Origin: Vibrio sp. JPW-9-11-11
Lineage (GTDB): Bacteria; Pseudomonadota; Gammaproteobacteria; Enterobacterales; Vibrionaceae
NCBI RefSeq assembly: GCF_013369335.1
Contig: NZ_SZQJ01000008.1
Span: forward strand, 62,001-126,000
Length of the DNA stretch: 64,000 bases
Direction: 5' to 3'
Under the pieces are notes generated by a model that worked only from the letters and a program-made list of their open reading frames with translations, ran no database searches and was not told the origin of the DNA. Below are positions 20,278-30,355 of the stretch, piece after piece. Position numbers and translations under genes: made by a program. Every line of letters starts with the position of its first letter. Within the stretch, counting starts at the first letter, position 1.

Positions 20278-20601
20278 TTACTGTTTCACTTCAAGAGAGA
20301 AGAGGGATAACTTCCAAACTTTATCACCACGTGAAAGCGTGACGCTTTGTGGTTCGATGTTCCTGACCGTATAACCGCTCACACGTTCACCTGTAAGCAG
20401 TGACTGCCCGTTCAACACCGCACCGCAGGGCGTGTCTGTTAAACAAACAATGCTCTGCAATTGCGGCAGCGGTGGCACACTTTTTGTCGCTTTAGCACTT
20501 GATGAAGAGGCCTCCCAGCCGAGAGGAGCGGTTGGGTCTTGCTTAGCGTGTACGCCAAATATCGCGCCAACGGCCAACAGTGACAGTAATAATTTAACCA
20601 C
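20278..20601 (-). CDS. mshK: MSHA biogenesis protein MshK (PilP-like)
   Basis: Small exported protein of 107 residues. A signal peptide ends near VHA-KQDPTAP; the KQDPTAPLGW opening and SIVCLTDTPCGAVLNGQ resemble the PilP/GspC homology region that touches the secretin N0 domain. Two cysteines may form a disulfide. It overlaps mshJ by 8 nt and lies before mshL, the expected order of PilM-N-O-P-Q-like parts. Confidence 0.9.
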   Translation of the reverse strand: MVKLLLSLLAVGAIFGVHAKQDPTAPLGWEASSSSAKATKSVPPLPQLQSIVCLTDTPCGAVLNGQSLLTGERVSGYTVRNIEPQSVTLSRGDKVWKLSLFSLEVKQ

Positions 20602-21244
20602 CGATAAACTCCTGCCTGGTGCCTAAGGTATAAACCGTGAGGACTAACCGTGACTGCGGATAAGACTCCACTTGGTAGTCGAAACTACGCCAATAGTACT
20701 TGACGGGCATACCTTCAAGTGTTTCTAAAAAGTTGACGATATCGAAATAGCGCCCGGAAAGTTCGATCCTAACCGGGTGTAAAAAGTATCCCGTGATCCC
20801 GTGTTGTTCGTCTGGCGGCACAATCGGCTCACTGGGCAATGACTCTAAACTCATTAACTTGAGCCGTTGTGACCCTAGCAACACGGTTTCTAGCATGCGC
20901 GCCATTTCACTCGGTGTAATCAAGCTTTCAACCATTTGCGCTAGCTGTTGCGAGCTTTGCTGACTATCGATCATCAACTGCTTGAGTTGCTTATCTAACT
21001 CTAAATCGGGGTCTCTGTTGAGCTTCGCTTGCATCACGAGCGTGTCCGCTTCAAGCTGTTGGTTATTCAGCTCGATATTGTCAATCTGACGGTTTAGCTG
21101 TTGATTAGTTAGATACATAGGTTCGACAACCAGTGTCAACAGGCCAAATACAACCGCCACAAGTCCACACAAACTGATCAATAGCTTTTCTCGCATGCTC
21201 ATCTGAGCAAACTTTTCATTCCCTCTTTGCCATACACCACTCAT
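20594..21244 (-). CDS. mshJ: MSHA biogenesis protein MshJ (PilO/GspM-like)
   Basis: Bitopic inner-membrane protein of 216 residues. It has a short cytoplasmic start, a transmembrane helix at about residues 20-42, a coiled coil rich in Gln and Leu (about 50-110), and a ferredoxin-like C-terminal domain ending in RLVLTVYTLGTRQEF. It fits the PilO position in the alignment complex. It overlaps mshI by 4 nt (ATGA). Confidence 0.92.
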   Translation of the reverse strand: MSGVWQRGNEKFAQMSMREKLLISLCGLVAVVFGLLTLVVEPMYLTNQQLNRQIDNIELNNQQLEADTLVMQAKLNRDPDLELDKQLKQLMIDSQQSSQQLAQMVESLITPSEMARMLETVLLGSQRLKLMSLESLPSEPIVPPDEQHGITGYFLHPVRIELSGRYFDIVNFLETLEGMPVKYYWRSFDYQVESYPQSRLVLTVYTLGTRQEFIGG

Positions 21245-22710
21245 CTATCGTCCTCCCTCTGGGTGTAAAGCTCAAAGGTAACGACTTCTTGATCGTTACG
21301 ACCTATCTTGAGCTGCTCAAAGGTTCGTCCTACTAAACTCAACTCACTGTTAAATTGATTCACCCAATTAGGGATCGCTTGAGGGTTCTGCGCTAAGCCA
21401 GTAAGGTCCAAGCGTTCAGCATTCAATCGAATACGGGTTAACGAGATATCACTTCGTCCTAAATTGGCCAACGAGCGCATAACTGGCGAATAACCCACTT
21501 GTTGTGTTTTATCGAAGCGCGCAACGGCTTCTAGAGCGCGCTGATTGGCATCTATCTCTAATTGTAGTCTAGCGACAGCGGCCTCTTTCGCAGCAGTCGG
21601 CTTATGTTGCGCTAACTGCTGTTGCAACCGTTTTACTTGCTGCTGCAGCTCGGATTGATGGCGCTGAGACTCAGAGAGTTGTTGTTGATAACCGCTTTGT
21701 TGATAATAAAAATGGGCACTCATAGCGAGCAATAGGCCTGCCGCCACGCCCCAAACGCCGATTACCGATGTTAAAGTAAAATACTCTTTTTTTGGCTTCA
21801 GCTCTTGCGGGAACAGGTTAATGTCGGCGTGGTTCAAGTTTTCGCAGACTTGCAGCAAGGTTTCGCCAGATAGCAAAGGGGGGTCAGAAGAATCCGACGG
21901 CTCAAAAAGCAGGTCTACTTTGACGCTGAGACGCTCGTTAAGCGCGTCAACAATCTCTTGCTGCGACTCCTCATCACAACAGATCAACATTTTATGTAAC
22001 GCTGTGGATCGTAACTGAGAGGAAAGGTAGTCAATCGATCGCTGCAGCTCTAAGGCGATACCATCAAGCTGTAATATGCTGCTGGCAACCCCCGTCAGTG
22101 GCGGAGTAACGCCACGCATGGTGCGTTGGAAAGCATTTTGAGCATCGACAAAAGCACAAACACGAAATGGGCCATGCTGACTGCGTTGTAACAGTAAAAA
22201 ATTCTGCAGTTCACCCGCCGAGTGTCCCCAAATCTCATCTTCGACCAACACACGCTCAAGCTCTACCGATAAAGCTTTCAGCGATTGGTAAAGCTGACTA
22301 ATCAACGCTCTTTCAACCACATAGACTTGCAACTTGTTGTTCGCCGACAAGGGCAAATAGTCTAGGACGACATCCGAAATGCGCTCACTCAGCAAGTCTT
22401 TGAGCAAAAATGGCAGCGCCTGCTTAAGCTCTTCCTCAGGAACATTAGGTTTGTCAATTTGATACGTTTTATACAGCGACGAATGCAAAACGATATCGAC
22501 CTTAGCATTGACAACTGAATACTCACGTAGAGCCTCTAGCAACACCTGTTGCCACGGTTGATCATTCAGTGCTAGGTGGGAAGGGAGTTCATATTGGGTT
22601 GATGACGAGAAAAAAAGAGCACGCGGCTGAACGACAACGGACAGACGCGTTGCCGATGATTCTTTGCCTGTAAATCTAGCTATGATTGAGGATAGCGTAT
22701 TGTTTGTCAT
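21241..22710 (-). CDS. mshI: MSHA biogenesis protein MshI (PilM-PilN-like)
   Basis: Protein of about 489 residues that combines a cytoplasmic actin-like (PilM/GspL) part in the first 300 residues with a transmembrane helix near residue 315 and a PilN-like coiled coil and globular end (RSDISLTRIRLNAERLDLTGLAQ). The ATG at 22710 is chosen because it shares its A with the csrD stop (TAATG), giving coupling; an upstream in-frame ATG at 22725 lies inside csrD. It carries the functions of two Pil genes in one chain. Confidence 0.92.
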   Translation of the reverse strand: MTNNTLSSIIARFTGKESSATRLSVVVQPRALFFSSSTQYELPSHLALNDQPWQQVLLEALREYSVVNAKVDIVLHSSLYKTYQIDKPNVPEEELKQALPFLLKDLLSERISDVVLDYLPLSANNKLQVYVVERALISQLYQSLKALSVELERVLVEDEIWGHSAGELQNFLLLQRSQHGPFRVCAFVDAQNAFQRTMRGVTPPLTGVASSILQLDGIALELQRSIDYLSSQLRSTALHKMLICCDEESQQEIVDALNERLSVKVDLLFEPSDSSDPPLLSGETLLQVCENLNHADINLFPQELKPKKEYFTLTSVIGVWGVAAGLLLAMSAHFYYQQSGYQQQLSESQRHQSELQQQVKRLQQQLAQHKPTAAKEAAVARLQLEIDANQRALEAVARFDKTQQVGYSPVMRSLANLGRSDISLTRIRLNAERLDLTGLAQNPQAIPNWVNQFNSELSLVGRTFEQLKIGRNDQEVVTFELYTQREDDR

Positions 22711-24719
22711 TATATTTTCCGCCATCGATTACGACGGCCAATCTGCACTTTGCGTTCTGGTTGTCTTACGGGTGGATAAGAAGCTTCGGTTGGGATCAAC
22801 TGTGATTCTTCACACAGATAGCGGCCTTGAATACCGTGCACACCGATCTCCAAGCACGTCTGATATTCGGCTTTATTGTCGACACCAACGGCTATCAGTT
22901 TAGTCGCTAACCCCTCACACGCACCGAGTAAACTTCGAACAAATAATTGATTTTCATGGCGCTGGTCAATTCGTTTGATCAAACTCCGATGCAGTTTTAA
23001 GTAACTCACCGGTAACTCTTTTAAATAGTGGGTACTGACAATGGAACGCCCCGCTTGCCCTACCGCTACCTGACATCCTAAACCAACGATCATTTTGGTC
23101 ACGGGGCGCATATAGTCGAGGTGTTTTACCAAGCGCGCTTCCGTAAACTCAAACATCAAACGCTGGCGAAGATCCATACTGAGCTGTAATAACTCATCAC
23201 GAAACCATTTAAAGTACTCTCTATCTGCAAAAGGTACCACATGGAGGTTGATAGAGTAACTCTCTGAAGGCTCTGATTGTTTCAAATAGTGAATAATGGC
23301 CGAAAAAGCTGCTTTATCGAGCACACTTTCATAACCTACTGATTCAATTGCTGAATTAAAGCGTGATGCTTTTATCACGCCTTTTTCTGGATCATTAATT
23401 CGAGCAAACAGTTCATAATGGTCACTCTGATGCTGTTGTTGCGATCCGAGTAAGTAACAAGGTTGTGAGAAAATGTAGATACTCTCGGGTTTAAGCGCGA
23501 CATCGAATAAGGTACGCCAACGCACGCTACCACGCTCATCTTGCTGGCTAACATGCTTGTGAAAACGACTCCACGTATTAATCCGTTGCAGTTGTGCGCT
23601 TTTCAAAGCCGTTTCCGCCTCATCAATAATACGCCCCTGACTTTCTCCTTCGCGATACATACTGACCCCAATGTGGGCCCAGTTGTCTTGATCTAGCGGC
23701 GCAGGTGGCGTCAGTTTCGTGACCTGATTTAAGCACTGAACCGCAATGTTTGATATATCCTTACTCGATAGGCTGGGCGCAAAAATCGCAAAATCTGAGT
23801 TGTAATAACGAGATAAAATCACGTCAGGATACCGCTGAATCACATTGTTGAGCCCTTCACCAACATCAACAACAAAATCATTGGCCGCCGCTCTGCCTTG
23901 CTCTTCTTCTATCTGATCCCAATCATCAATCCTCAAGATCAACACGCCACCATGAGAGCCACTTTCTGACAATGCGGCTTCAAGTTTGCTATCAAACAAT
24001 ACCCGGTTTGCCGTTCCGGTTAGTTGGTCCAGAAAGGTCTGAGTTCGGATGAACGTATCAAAACGGCTACGTTCTTGACGAGCATCTTGCAGTTCTTCGA
24101 TCAACCGATCCAATGCCTCGCTTGCGGTGTATGGCCATTCACTGTGATCGCCCTTGGCGTACTCCTCCACTCGCCCCGCTAATATCATCCGACCGCGCTC
24201 TTCCAGCATTTCGGAGCCATGCAACTGTTCTTTAAGCCATTTTAAACCGCGCAGCAAACAGAACACGACGAATCCTACCGCTAAAGTAATGGACCATAAC
24301 GCCTGCATTGAGTAGCCGTATCCGATATAGGGGGGAATCGCTTTGAAACGAATTTGATAGCCGCGGTTTCGCTCTAAGACATATTCAGTTTCGTAGAGCA
24401 GTGCTTGGTCAACTTTGGACGTGGTATCTTTAAAGCGATAGATAACCCCATACGAATTCAGCAATTCCATTTCGACGACGCTCGAAGCCTGGAGCATTTT
24501 TGGCATCCAGCGTTGTAACGAGTAGGCCGCGTCTGGGTCTTCCATTTCTTTATCAACCACATCGACAATCCCTTGCAGCGAGTGGTCTAAGTATTCCTGC
24601 CCCAAACGTTTGAAAGAGAGCGTACCGCCTAAGAAAAGGATAAACATCGCACTGATAACAATAACAGTTACAAATGCAACCAAGCGAGTACTCAGTTTTA
24701 AGGTAGGGGTATACCTCAT
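22710..24719 (-). CDS. csrD: CsrD/MshH: degenerate GGDEF-EAL regulator of CsrB-type sRNA decay
   Basis: Inner-membrane protein of 669 residues with transmembrane helices at about 12-32 and 138-157 and a HAMP-like linker. The GGDEF-like domain has the active motif replaced by YYNSDF (305-310), and the EAL-like domain has EAL replaced by ELF (436-438). Degenerate motifs are the rule in CsrD (HRSDF and ELM in E. coli), which does not make or cut c-di-GMP but promotes RNase E-dependent decay of the CsrB/C sRNAs. It is the first gene of the msh locus and is coupled to mshI. Its contribution to pilus assembly is unclear. Confidence 0.92.
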   Translation of the reverse strand: MRYTPTLKLSTRLVAFVTVIVISAMFILFLGGTLSFKRLGQEYLDHSLQGIVDVVDKEMEDPDAAYSLQRWMPKMLQASSVVEMELLNSYGVIYRFKDTTSKVDQALLYETEYVLERNRGYQIRFKAIPPYIGYGYSMQALWSITLAVGFVVFCLLRGLKWLKEQLHGSEMLEERGRMILAGRVEEYAKGDHSEWPYTASEALDRLIEELQDARQERSRFDTFIRTQTFLDQLTGTANRVLFDSKLEAALSESGSHGGVLILRIDDWDQIEEEQGRAAANDFVVDVGEGLNNVIQRYPDVILSRYYNSDFAIFAPSLSSKDISNIAVQCLNQVTKLTPPAPLDQDNWAHIGVSMYREGESQGRIIDEAETALKSAQLQRINTWSRFHKHVSQQDERGSVRWRTLFDVALKPESIYIFSQPCYLLGSQQQHQSDHYELFARINDPEKGVIKASRFNSAIESVGYESVLDKAAFSAIIHYLKQSEPSESYSINLHVVPFADREYFKWFRDELLQLSMDLRQRLMFEFTEARLVKHLDYMRPVTKMIVGLGCQVAVGQAGRSIVSTHYLKELPVSYLKLHRSLIKRIDQRHENQLFVRSLLGACEGLATKLIAVGVDNKAEYQTCLEIGVHGIQGRYLCEESQLIPTEASYPPVRQPERKVQIGRRNRWRKI

Positions 24720-24829
24720 GAATGTAGAATTCCTTTTCTAATAGTGTAAGTTTGGCCGTCTAACAGTTGAAGTGATGATGATATTAGTTTCGTCAACGAC
24801 TTGGCGATGAATCTCTTTCTTTACTATAT

Positions 24830-24859
24830 AAAAAAGCCGCGACTAGCGCGGCTTTTTTT
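24830..24859. terminator. Intrinsic terminator after ssb (works on both strands)
   Basis: The stem AAAAAAGCCGCG (24830-24841) with CGCGGCTTTTTT (24847-24858) closes a 5-nt loop, flanked by A-runs and T-runs on both sides. It lies 14 nt past the ssb stop and separates ssb from the csrD-msh operon. Confidence 0.9.
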
Positions 24860-24872
24860 CAATAACTCATCG

Positions 24873-25406
24873 TTAGAATGGGATGTCGTCATCAAAATCC
24901 ATTGGTGGCTCATTGTACTGAGGCTTGGCTTGTTGCGGCTGAGACTGAGGCTGCTGAGCAGGTTGATGCTGCATAGCAGGCTGTTGTGGCTGTCCCCAAC
25001 CACCTTGTTGCGGCTGAGATTGTCCCATGCCTTGCGCTGGCGAACCACCTTGAGCGCGACCACCCAACATTTGCATTACCCCGTTGTAACCTTGTACCAC
25101 AACCTCGGTCGTATAGCGGTCTTGGCCATTTTGGTCTTGCCATTTGCGCGTTTGTAGTTGGCCTTCAACGTAAACTTGTGAACCTTTGCGTAGGTACTCA
25201 CCAGCCACTTCAGCCAGCTTGCCAAACAGTGCAACACGGTGCCACTCGGTTTTTTCACGCTGTTCGCCAGTCGCTTTATCACGCCATGATTCAGACGTTG
25301 CAATGGTAATATTGGCCACTGCGCCGCCACTTGGCATGTAACGCACTTCTGGATCAGTGCCCAGATTACCGACTAAAATAACTTTGTTCACTCCACGGCT
25401 AGCCAT
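24873..25406 (-). CDS. ssb: Single-stranded DNA-binding protein
   Basis: SSB of 177 residues. The OB fold spans about residues 1-110 ([47 protein letters not shown]). A Gln/Pro/Gly-rich disordered linker (about 112-168) follows, ending in the acidic tip DFDDDIPF that recruits repair and replication proteins. The length equals that of the E. coli protein. It is divergent from qstR. In many bacteria ssb lies directly divergent from uvrA; here qstR and galU are in between, as in V. cholerae. I find no LexA box in its upstream region. Confidence 0.98.
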   Translation of the reverse strand: MASRGVNKVILVGNLGTDPEVRYMPSGGAVANITIATSESWRDKATGEQREKTEWHRVALFGKLAEVAGEYLRKGSQVYVEGQLQTRKWQDQNGQDRYTTEVVVQGYNGVMQMLGGRAQGGSPAQGMGQSQPQQGGWGQPQQPAMQHQPAQQPQSQPQQAKPQYNEPPMDFDDDIPF

Positions 25407-25686
25407 GTTTCGCTCCGTCTAAATTGGGTTGTACAGAAAATAGCGTATTAGGATAACACGCTTTACGCTCGCGACAAATCTCTCCGCCACAATGTCTGCT
25501 CAGTTTGGTATTCAACATCTAGGTTGGCGTTTTTTTAGAGTCGTCTCAAATTGTAACGATCCTGAGTAATCGCATAATTACTTGGCCATATGAATCGCGA
25601 CGCAAAGCCTCAACCCAAATTCGCGCCATTTATCTAGTTACGTCACTCTGAGTCTAATTTATACAACATAAGTACTAGAGGACAGT

Positions 25687-26334
25687 ATGGCTAGAAACAT
25701 TTATACCCGAACCATTTCATTTCTGTGTGACGATCCAAACATCGGTTATCCCTTTATCGATAAGCTAGAACAAAAGCTGGGAATTTCAATACCGCGCATC
25801 TTACCAAACGAGCTGTCACTTGCCCTACAAAAGCACAAGCATCGCATTTTATTAATCGATCACCACAACTATACCCGACTAAAGAGCCAGGTTCGTGGCC
25901 TACCTTTGGCTGATAAGTCGTTTGAAACTTTGGTTTTCAATGTTCGACAACGATTAACCACTGATGAAATACTGGCCTTCGGTCACCTGAAGGGCATTTT
26001 CTATAAAGATACTAATATCGATCTGATTGTGCGCGGCTGCGAAGCTGTGATCAATGGCGAAAACTGGCTGCCAAGAAAAGTGACCGCTCAGTTGCTGTTT
26101 CACTACCGCAGTATCATCGATACTCAAACCACACCCGCCACTGTCGATTTGACCGCCCGTGAAATTCAAATCCTACGCTGTTTAATGGATGGCGCGTCTA
26201 ACATCCAAATCGCAGACGATATGTTTATCAGTGAGTTTACCGTCAAATCACATCTACAGAAAATTTTCAAAAAGCTCGGCGCGAAAAATCGTGTACAAGC
26301 TGCGGCTTGGGCTAAGCAACATATGAGGCACTAG
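25687..26334 (+). CDS. qstR: LuxR-type regulator QstR
   Basis: LuxR/FixJ-type transcription regulator of 215 residues with a receiver-like N-terminal domain that lacks a clear phospho-acceptor pocket and a C-terminal GerE helix-turn-helix (LTAREIQILRCLMDGASNIQIADDM and onward to KKLGAKNRVQ, about 150-208). The position between ssb and galU is that of V. cholerae VC0396, QstR, which acts under TfoX and HapR to switch on late competence genes and the type VI secretion system. AGAGGA precedes the ATG. The VpsT/CsgD subfamily is the nearest alternative, but position favours QstR. The 280-nt divergent region holds a 6-6-6 inverted repeat (25565-25582). Confidence 0.88.
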   Translation: MARNIYTRTISFLCDDPNIGYPFIDKLEQKLGISIPRILPNELSLALQKHKHRILLIDHHNYTRLKSQVRGLPLADKSFETLVFNVRQRLTTDEILAFGHLKGIFYKDTNIDLIVRGCEAVINGENWLPRKVTAQLLFHYRSIIDTQTTPATVDLTAREIQILRCLMDGASNIQIADDMFISEFTVKSHLQKIFKKLGAKNRVQAAAWAKQHMRH

Positions 26335-26457
26335 TGAATAGTTAAACGTTTCACAACTTTTTGAACAATCTTGGCGCACACTGATTATCTGCACCAGCAA
26401 TTCATGATAAGGTTGCGCCAGTTTGATTCATAATAAATATTTGAAAGGGTTTAATTG

Positions 26458-27333
26458 ATGATCAAGAAATGTCTATTTCCAGCCGCTGGTTATGGAACCC
26501 GCTTTCTACCCGCAACCAAGTCGATGCCGAAAGAGATGATGCCCGTGGTCAATAAACCGCTGATTGAATATGGCGTTGAAGAGGCGATTCAAGCGGGGAT
26601 GAATGGTATGTGTATTGTCACCGGGCGTGGCAAGCATTCGATCATGGACCACTTTGATATGAACTACGAGCTTGAACACCAGATCAGCGGCACCAATAAA
26701 GAAGATCTACTGATCGACATTCGCGATATCATTAATACCGCTCACTTCACTTACATCCGTCAACGTGAAATGAAAGGGCTCGGCCATGCGATTCTTACCG
26801 GGCGTGAACTGGTCGGTGACGAACCTTTTGCCGTGGTACTGGCTGATGACCTGTGCGTTAACGAGCAAGAAGGGGTGTTGTCTCAGATGGTGGCGCTATT
26901 TAAACAGTTCCGCTGCTCCATCGTTGCCGTTCAGGAAGTACCAGCCGACGAAACACACAAGTATGGTGTCATTTCTGGCGAGATGATTAAAGACGACATC
27001 TACCGCGTCGACGACATGGTCGAAAAACCTGAGCCAGGAACAGCGCCGAGCAACCTTGCCATTATTGGCCGCTACATCCTTACCCCAGATATTTTTGAGC
27101 TGATCGAAAACACCGAGCCCGGTAAAGGCGGAGAAATTCAGATCACCGATGCGCTGCTCAAGCAAGCAGAAGCAGGCTGCGTATTAGCCTACAAATTTAA
27201 AGGTCAACGTTTCGACTGCGGTAGTGTTGAAGGCTATATCGAAGCGACCAACTACTGCTTTGAAAACCTCTATTTAAAAGACACCAAGACCTCAGAGCTT
27301 GGAAAACAAAAAACCACCAAAGAAACGATCTAA
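26458..27333 (+). CDS. galU: UTP-glucose-1-phosphate uridylyltransferase
   Basis: Cytoplasmic enzyme of 291 residues that makes UDP-glucose from UTP and glucose-1-phosphate, for LPS, exopolysaccharide and galactose metabolism. The nucleotide-binding signature FPAAGYGTRFLPATKSMPKEM opens the protein, VEKP and GKGGEIQITDAL follow. The ATG at 26458 is preferred to the TTG one codon upstream because it gives the usual MIKKCLFPAAG start and AAAGGG lies about 9 nt before it. It is followed by a strong terminator that overlaps the uvrA LexA box. Confidence 0.97.
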   Translation: MIKKCLFPAAGYGTRFLPATKSMPKEMMPVVNKPLIEYGVEEAIQAGMNGMCIVTGRGKHSIMDHFDMNYELEHQISGTNKEDLLIDIRDIINTAHFTYIRQREMKGLGHAILTGRELVGDEPFAVVLADDLCVNEQEGVLSQMVALFKQFRCSIVAVQEVPADETHKYGVISGEMIKDDIYRVDDMVEKPEPGTAPSNLAIIGRYILTPDIFELIENTEPGKGGEIQITDALLKQAEAGCVLAYKFKGQRFDCGSVEGYIEATNYCFENLYLKDTKTSELGKQKTTKETI

Positions 27334-27357
27334 CCTCCCGCTTTCTGCGTATTAAAC

Positions 27358-27390
27358 GAAGGCCGCCGATGCGGCCTTTACTGTTTTTTT
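27358..27390 (+). terminator. Intrinsic terminator of galU
   Basis: GAAGGCCGC (27358-27366) pairs with GCGGCCTTT (27371-27379) around a 4-nt loop, followed by ACTG and seven T (27384-27390). It lies 25 nt past the galU stop. Confidence 0.85.
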
Positions 27391-27398
27391 ATCCAGTA
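27379..27398. promoter_or_regulatory. LexA (SOS) box of uvrA
   Basis: TACTGTTTTTTTATCCAGTA has the CTG-N10-CAG core of the gammaproteobacterial LexA operator and perfect TACTG/CAGTA arms. It lies 68 nt before the uvrA ATG, and uvrA is a classical SOS gene. A weak promoter may follow (TTGCAC at 27405-27410 and AATACT at 27427-27432). The left arm begins at the last base of the galU terminator stem. Confidence 0.88.
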
Positions 27399-27465
27399 TT
27401 TTCTTTGCACATTTCTCACACTATGTAATACTTAGCCCACTAAATTTTTGCATAAAGTGATAAGC

Positions 27466-30291
27466 ATGGATCAGATTGAAGTCCGCGGTGCCCGCACCCA
27501 TAACCTGAAGAACATCAACCTCACCATTCCACGAGATAAACTTATCGTGATCACCGGGTTATCGGGTTCCGGTAAATCTTCCTTAGCCTTTGATACGCTT
27601 TATGCCGAAGGGCAGCGTCGTTATGTCGAGTCTCTCTCGGCGTATGCTCGTCAGTTTTTGTCTTTAATGGAAAAGCCTGATGTTGACCATATTGAAGGCT
27701 TGTCACCAGCTATCTCGATTGAGCAAAAATCGACCTCTCATAACCCGCGTTCTACCGTTGGTACCATCACCGAAGTTTATGACTACTTGAGGTTGCTTTA
27801 CGCCCGCGTAGGGGAACCACGTTGTCCAGAGCACCAAGTGCCACTGGCTGCGCAGACTGTCTCTCAGATGGTAGACAAGGTGCTAGAGATGCCACAAGGC
27901 TCAAAAATGATGCTGCTTGCGCCGATCGTAAAAGAGCGCAAGGGGGAACATGTCAAAACACTGGAAAATTTGGCAGCGCAAGGCTTCATTCGCGCGCGAA
28001 TCGACGGCGAAACCTGTGACTTATCTGATCCTCCTACACTCGAGCTGCATAAAAAGCACACCATTGAGGTGGTCGTGGATCGATTCAAGGTACGCAACGA
28101 CCTGCAGCAGCGCCTAGCCGAATCGTTTGAAAGCACGCTTGAGTTATCAGGCGGAATTGCGGTCGTTGCCCCTATGAATGGCGAAGGTGAAGAAGTGGTA
28201 TTTTCGGCCAACTTTGCCTGCCCACACTGTGGTTACAGCATGCAAGAGCTCGAGCCGCGCCTGTTCTCATTTAATAATCCGGCCGGTGCCTGTCATACCT
28301 GCGATGGCCTCGGCGTACAACAGTATTTCGACCCCGCTCGTGTGATCGTTGACGACTCATTGAGCCTCGCGCAAGGAGCCATTCGCGGCTGGGATCAAAA
28401 GAACTACTACTATTTCCAGATGCTCTCTTCACTCGCTGAACATTATGGGTTTGATCTCCATGCACCATTCAAGTCTTTGCCAAAGAAGACGCGTGATATC
28501 ATTCTCACTGGCTCAGGCCGCGCTGAAATCGAGTTCAAATATATCAATGATCGCGGCGATATCCGGGTAAAACGCCACCCATTTGAGGGGATCTTAAATA
28601 CCTTAGAAAGACGCTACCGTGATACCGAATCGAGCGCGGTACGTGAGGATCTGGCGAAGTATATTTCGACTAAAACTTGCTCAAGCTGTGACGGCAGCCG
28701 GCTCCGCTTGGAGGCACGAAATGTATTTATCGGTGATACCACCTTGCCACAAATCGTCGAATTGAGCATCGCCGACGCTCTACACTTTTTTGCATCACTT
28801 CAGCTCGAAGGCCAACGCGCCCAAATCGCCGAAAAAGTGATGAAGGAGATCAACGACCGACTGCAGTTCTTGGTCAATGTCGGGCTGAATTATCTCAATC
28901 TTTCGCGCAGTGCCGAAACACTCTCGGGCGGTGAAGCACAACGTATTCGCCTAGCTAGTCAAATTGGCGCAGGTCTCGTCGGCGTGATGTATGTGCTTGA
29001 TGAACCTTCAATCGGACTGCATCAGCGCGACAACGAACGTCTGTTGAAAACCCTCACCCATCTGCGTGATCTGGGCAATACCGTCTTGGTGGTCGAACAT
29101 GACGAAGATGCAATACGAATGGCCGATCACGTGATCGATATTGGTCCGGGCGCTGGGGTACACGGTGGTAACGTGGTGGCCGAAGGTACGATGGATGAGA
29201 TCATTGCCAACCCCAACTCACTGACGGGTCAATACCTCAGCGGAAAAAAACAGATCGCCGTGCCCACTGCTCGTACGCCAAGAGATAGCAAAAAAGTCGT
29301 CGAGCTGATTGGGGCGTCAGGCAATAACCTTAAAGAGGTTAACTTAGAGATCCCCGTCGGTTTGTTTAGCTGTATCACTGGCGTATCGGGCTCAGGCAAA
29401 TCGACCCTGATCAACGATACGTTTTTTAAGATCGCCCACACCCAGCTCAATGGCGCCACTACGGCTATGCCTGCGCCTTATAAAAAGATCAAAGGACTTG
29501 AGCACTTCGACAAAGTCATCGACATTGATCAAAGCCCTATTGGTCGTACCCCTCGTTCGAACCCTGCCACCTACACCGGTATTTTTACCCCGATTCGCGA
29601 ACTGTTTGCGGGGACGCAAGAATCCCGCTCTCGCGGCTACAAACCTGGGCGTTTTAGCTTTAACGTTCGTGGTGGTCGCTGTGAAGCCTGTCAAGGTGAT
29701 GGGGTGATTAAGGTGGAAATGCACTTTTTACCCGATGTTTATGTGCCGTGTGATGTCTGTAAAGGTAAGCGCTACAACCGAGAGACGTTAGAAGTACGTT
29801 ATAAAGGCAAAGCCATCGATGAAGTGCTAGAAATGACCGTCGAAGACGCTCGTCAGTTCTTTGACCCAGTCCCTGTTATTGCACGCAAATTACAAACCTT
29901 GATGGACGTTGGTCTTTCGTATATCCGTTTAGGACAAGCCGCAACCACGCTATCTGGCGGTGAAGCGCAACGCGTCAAACTCGCGCGCGAGCTGTCAAAA
30001 CGTGATACCGGAAAGACACTGTACATCTTGGATGAGCCAACCACTGGCTTGCATTTCCACGATATCCAACAGTTACTCAGTGTCTTACACCGACTGCGCG
30101 ATCATGGCAATACGGTGGTGGTGATCGAGCATAACTTAGATGTGATTAAAACCGCTGACTGGATTGTCGATCTTGGCCCTGAAGGTGGCCAAGGTGGGGG
30201 CGAAATTATCGCCACTGGCACGCCTGAAGATGTCGCCCTTGTTGAGGGATCGCACACAGCTCGTTTCCTTAAACCTATGTTAAGTGAGTAA
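27466..30291 (+). CDS. uvrA: Excinuclease ABC subunit A
   Basis: Damage-recognition ATPase of nucleotide excision repair, about 941 residues. Two ABC ATPase modules are visible: Walker [10 protein letters not shown] near residue 31 and GVSGSGKST near 639, with signatures [16 protein letters not shown] and [16 protein letters not shown]. Zinc-finger cysteines occur in CPHC/CHTC (about 253-283) and CEAC/CDVC (about 739-766). The ATG at 27466 matches the normal [14 protein letters not shown] start; an in-frame TTG at 27448 is upstream. It is probably LexA-controlled through the box at 27379. Confidence 0.98.
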   Translation: MDQIEVRGARTHNLKNINLTIPRDKLIVITGLSGSGKSSLAFDTLYAEGQRRYVESLSAYARQFLSLMEKPDVDHIEGLSPAISIEQKSTSHNPRSTVGTITEVYDYLRLLYARVGEPRCPEHQVPLAAQTVSQMVDKVLEMPQGSKMMLLAPIVKERKGEHVKTLENLAAQGFIRARIDGETCDLSDPPTLELHKKHTIEVVVDRFKVRNDLQQRLAESFESTLELSGGIAVVAPMNGEGEEVVFSANFACPHCGYSMQELEPRLFSFNNPAGACHTCDGLGVQQYFDPARVIVDDSLSLAQGAIRGWDQKNYYYFQMLSSLAEHYGFDLHAPFKSLPKKTRDIILTGSGRAEIEFKYINDRGDIRVKRHPFEGILNTLERRYRDTESSAVREDLAKYISTKTCSSCDGSRLRLEARNVFIGDTTLPQIVELSIADALHFFASLQLEGQRAQIAEKVMKEINDRLQFLVNVGLNYLNLSRSAETLSGGEAQRIRLASQIGAGLVGVMYVLDEPSIGLHQRDNERLLKTLTHLRDLGNTVLVVEHDEDAIRMADHVIDIGPGAGVHGGNVVAEGTMDEIIANPNSLTGQYLSGKKQIAVPTARTPRDSKKVVELIGASGNNLKEVNLEIPVGLFSCITGVSGSGKSTLINDTFFKIAHTQLNGATTAMPAPYKKIKGLEHFDKVIDIDQSPIGRTPRSNPATYTGIFTPIRELFAGTQESRSRGYKPGRFSFNVRGGRCEACQGDGVIKVEMHFLPDVYVPCDVCKGKRYNRETLEVRYKGKAIDEVLEMTVEDARQFFDPVPVIARKLQTLMDVGLSYIRLGQAATTLSGGEAQRVKLARELSKRDTGKTLYILDEPTTGLHFHDIQQLLSVLHRLRDHGNTVVVIEHNLDVIKTADWIVDLGPEGGQGGGEIIATGTPEDVALVEGSHTARFLKPMLSE

Positions 30292-30305
30292 TTAGTTGTA
30301 AGATA

Positions 30306-30341
30306 AACAGACCAGTGACTCATTCACTGGTCTGTTTTTTT
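30306..30341 (+). terminator. Intrinsic terminator of uvrA
   Basis: AACAGACCAGTGA (30306-30318) pairs perfectly with TCACTGGTCTGTT (30324-30336) across a 5-nt loop and runs into T to 30341. It ends 14 nt before pglL, so pglL needs its own promoter or depends on read-through. Confidence 0.9.
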
Positions 30342-30355
30342 GAGGTGTAGAAATT

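Noticed and set aside
22710..24719. Active diguanylate cyclase/phosphodiesterase
   Set aside because: Both catalytic motifs are replaced (YYNSDF for GGDEF, ELF for EAL), as in CsrD.
25407..25686. LexA box for ssb
   Set aside because: No CTG-N10-CAG sequence is present in this region.
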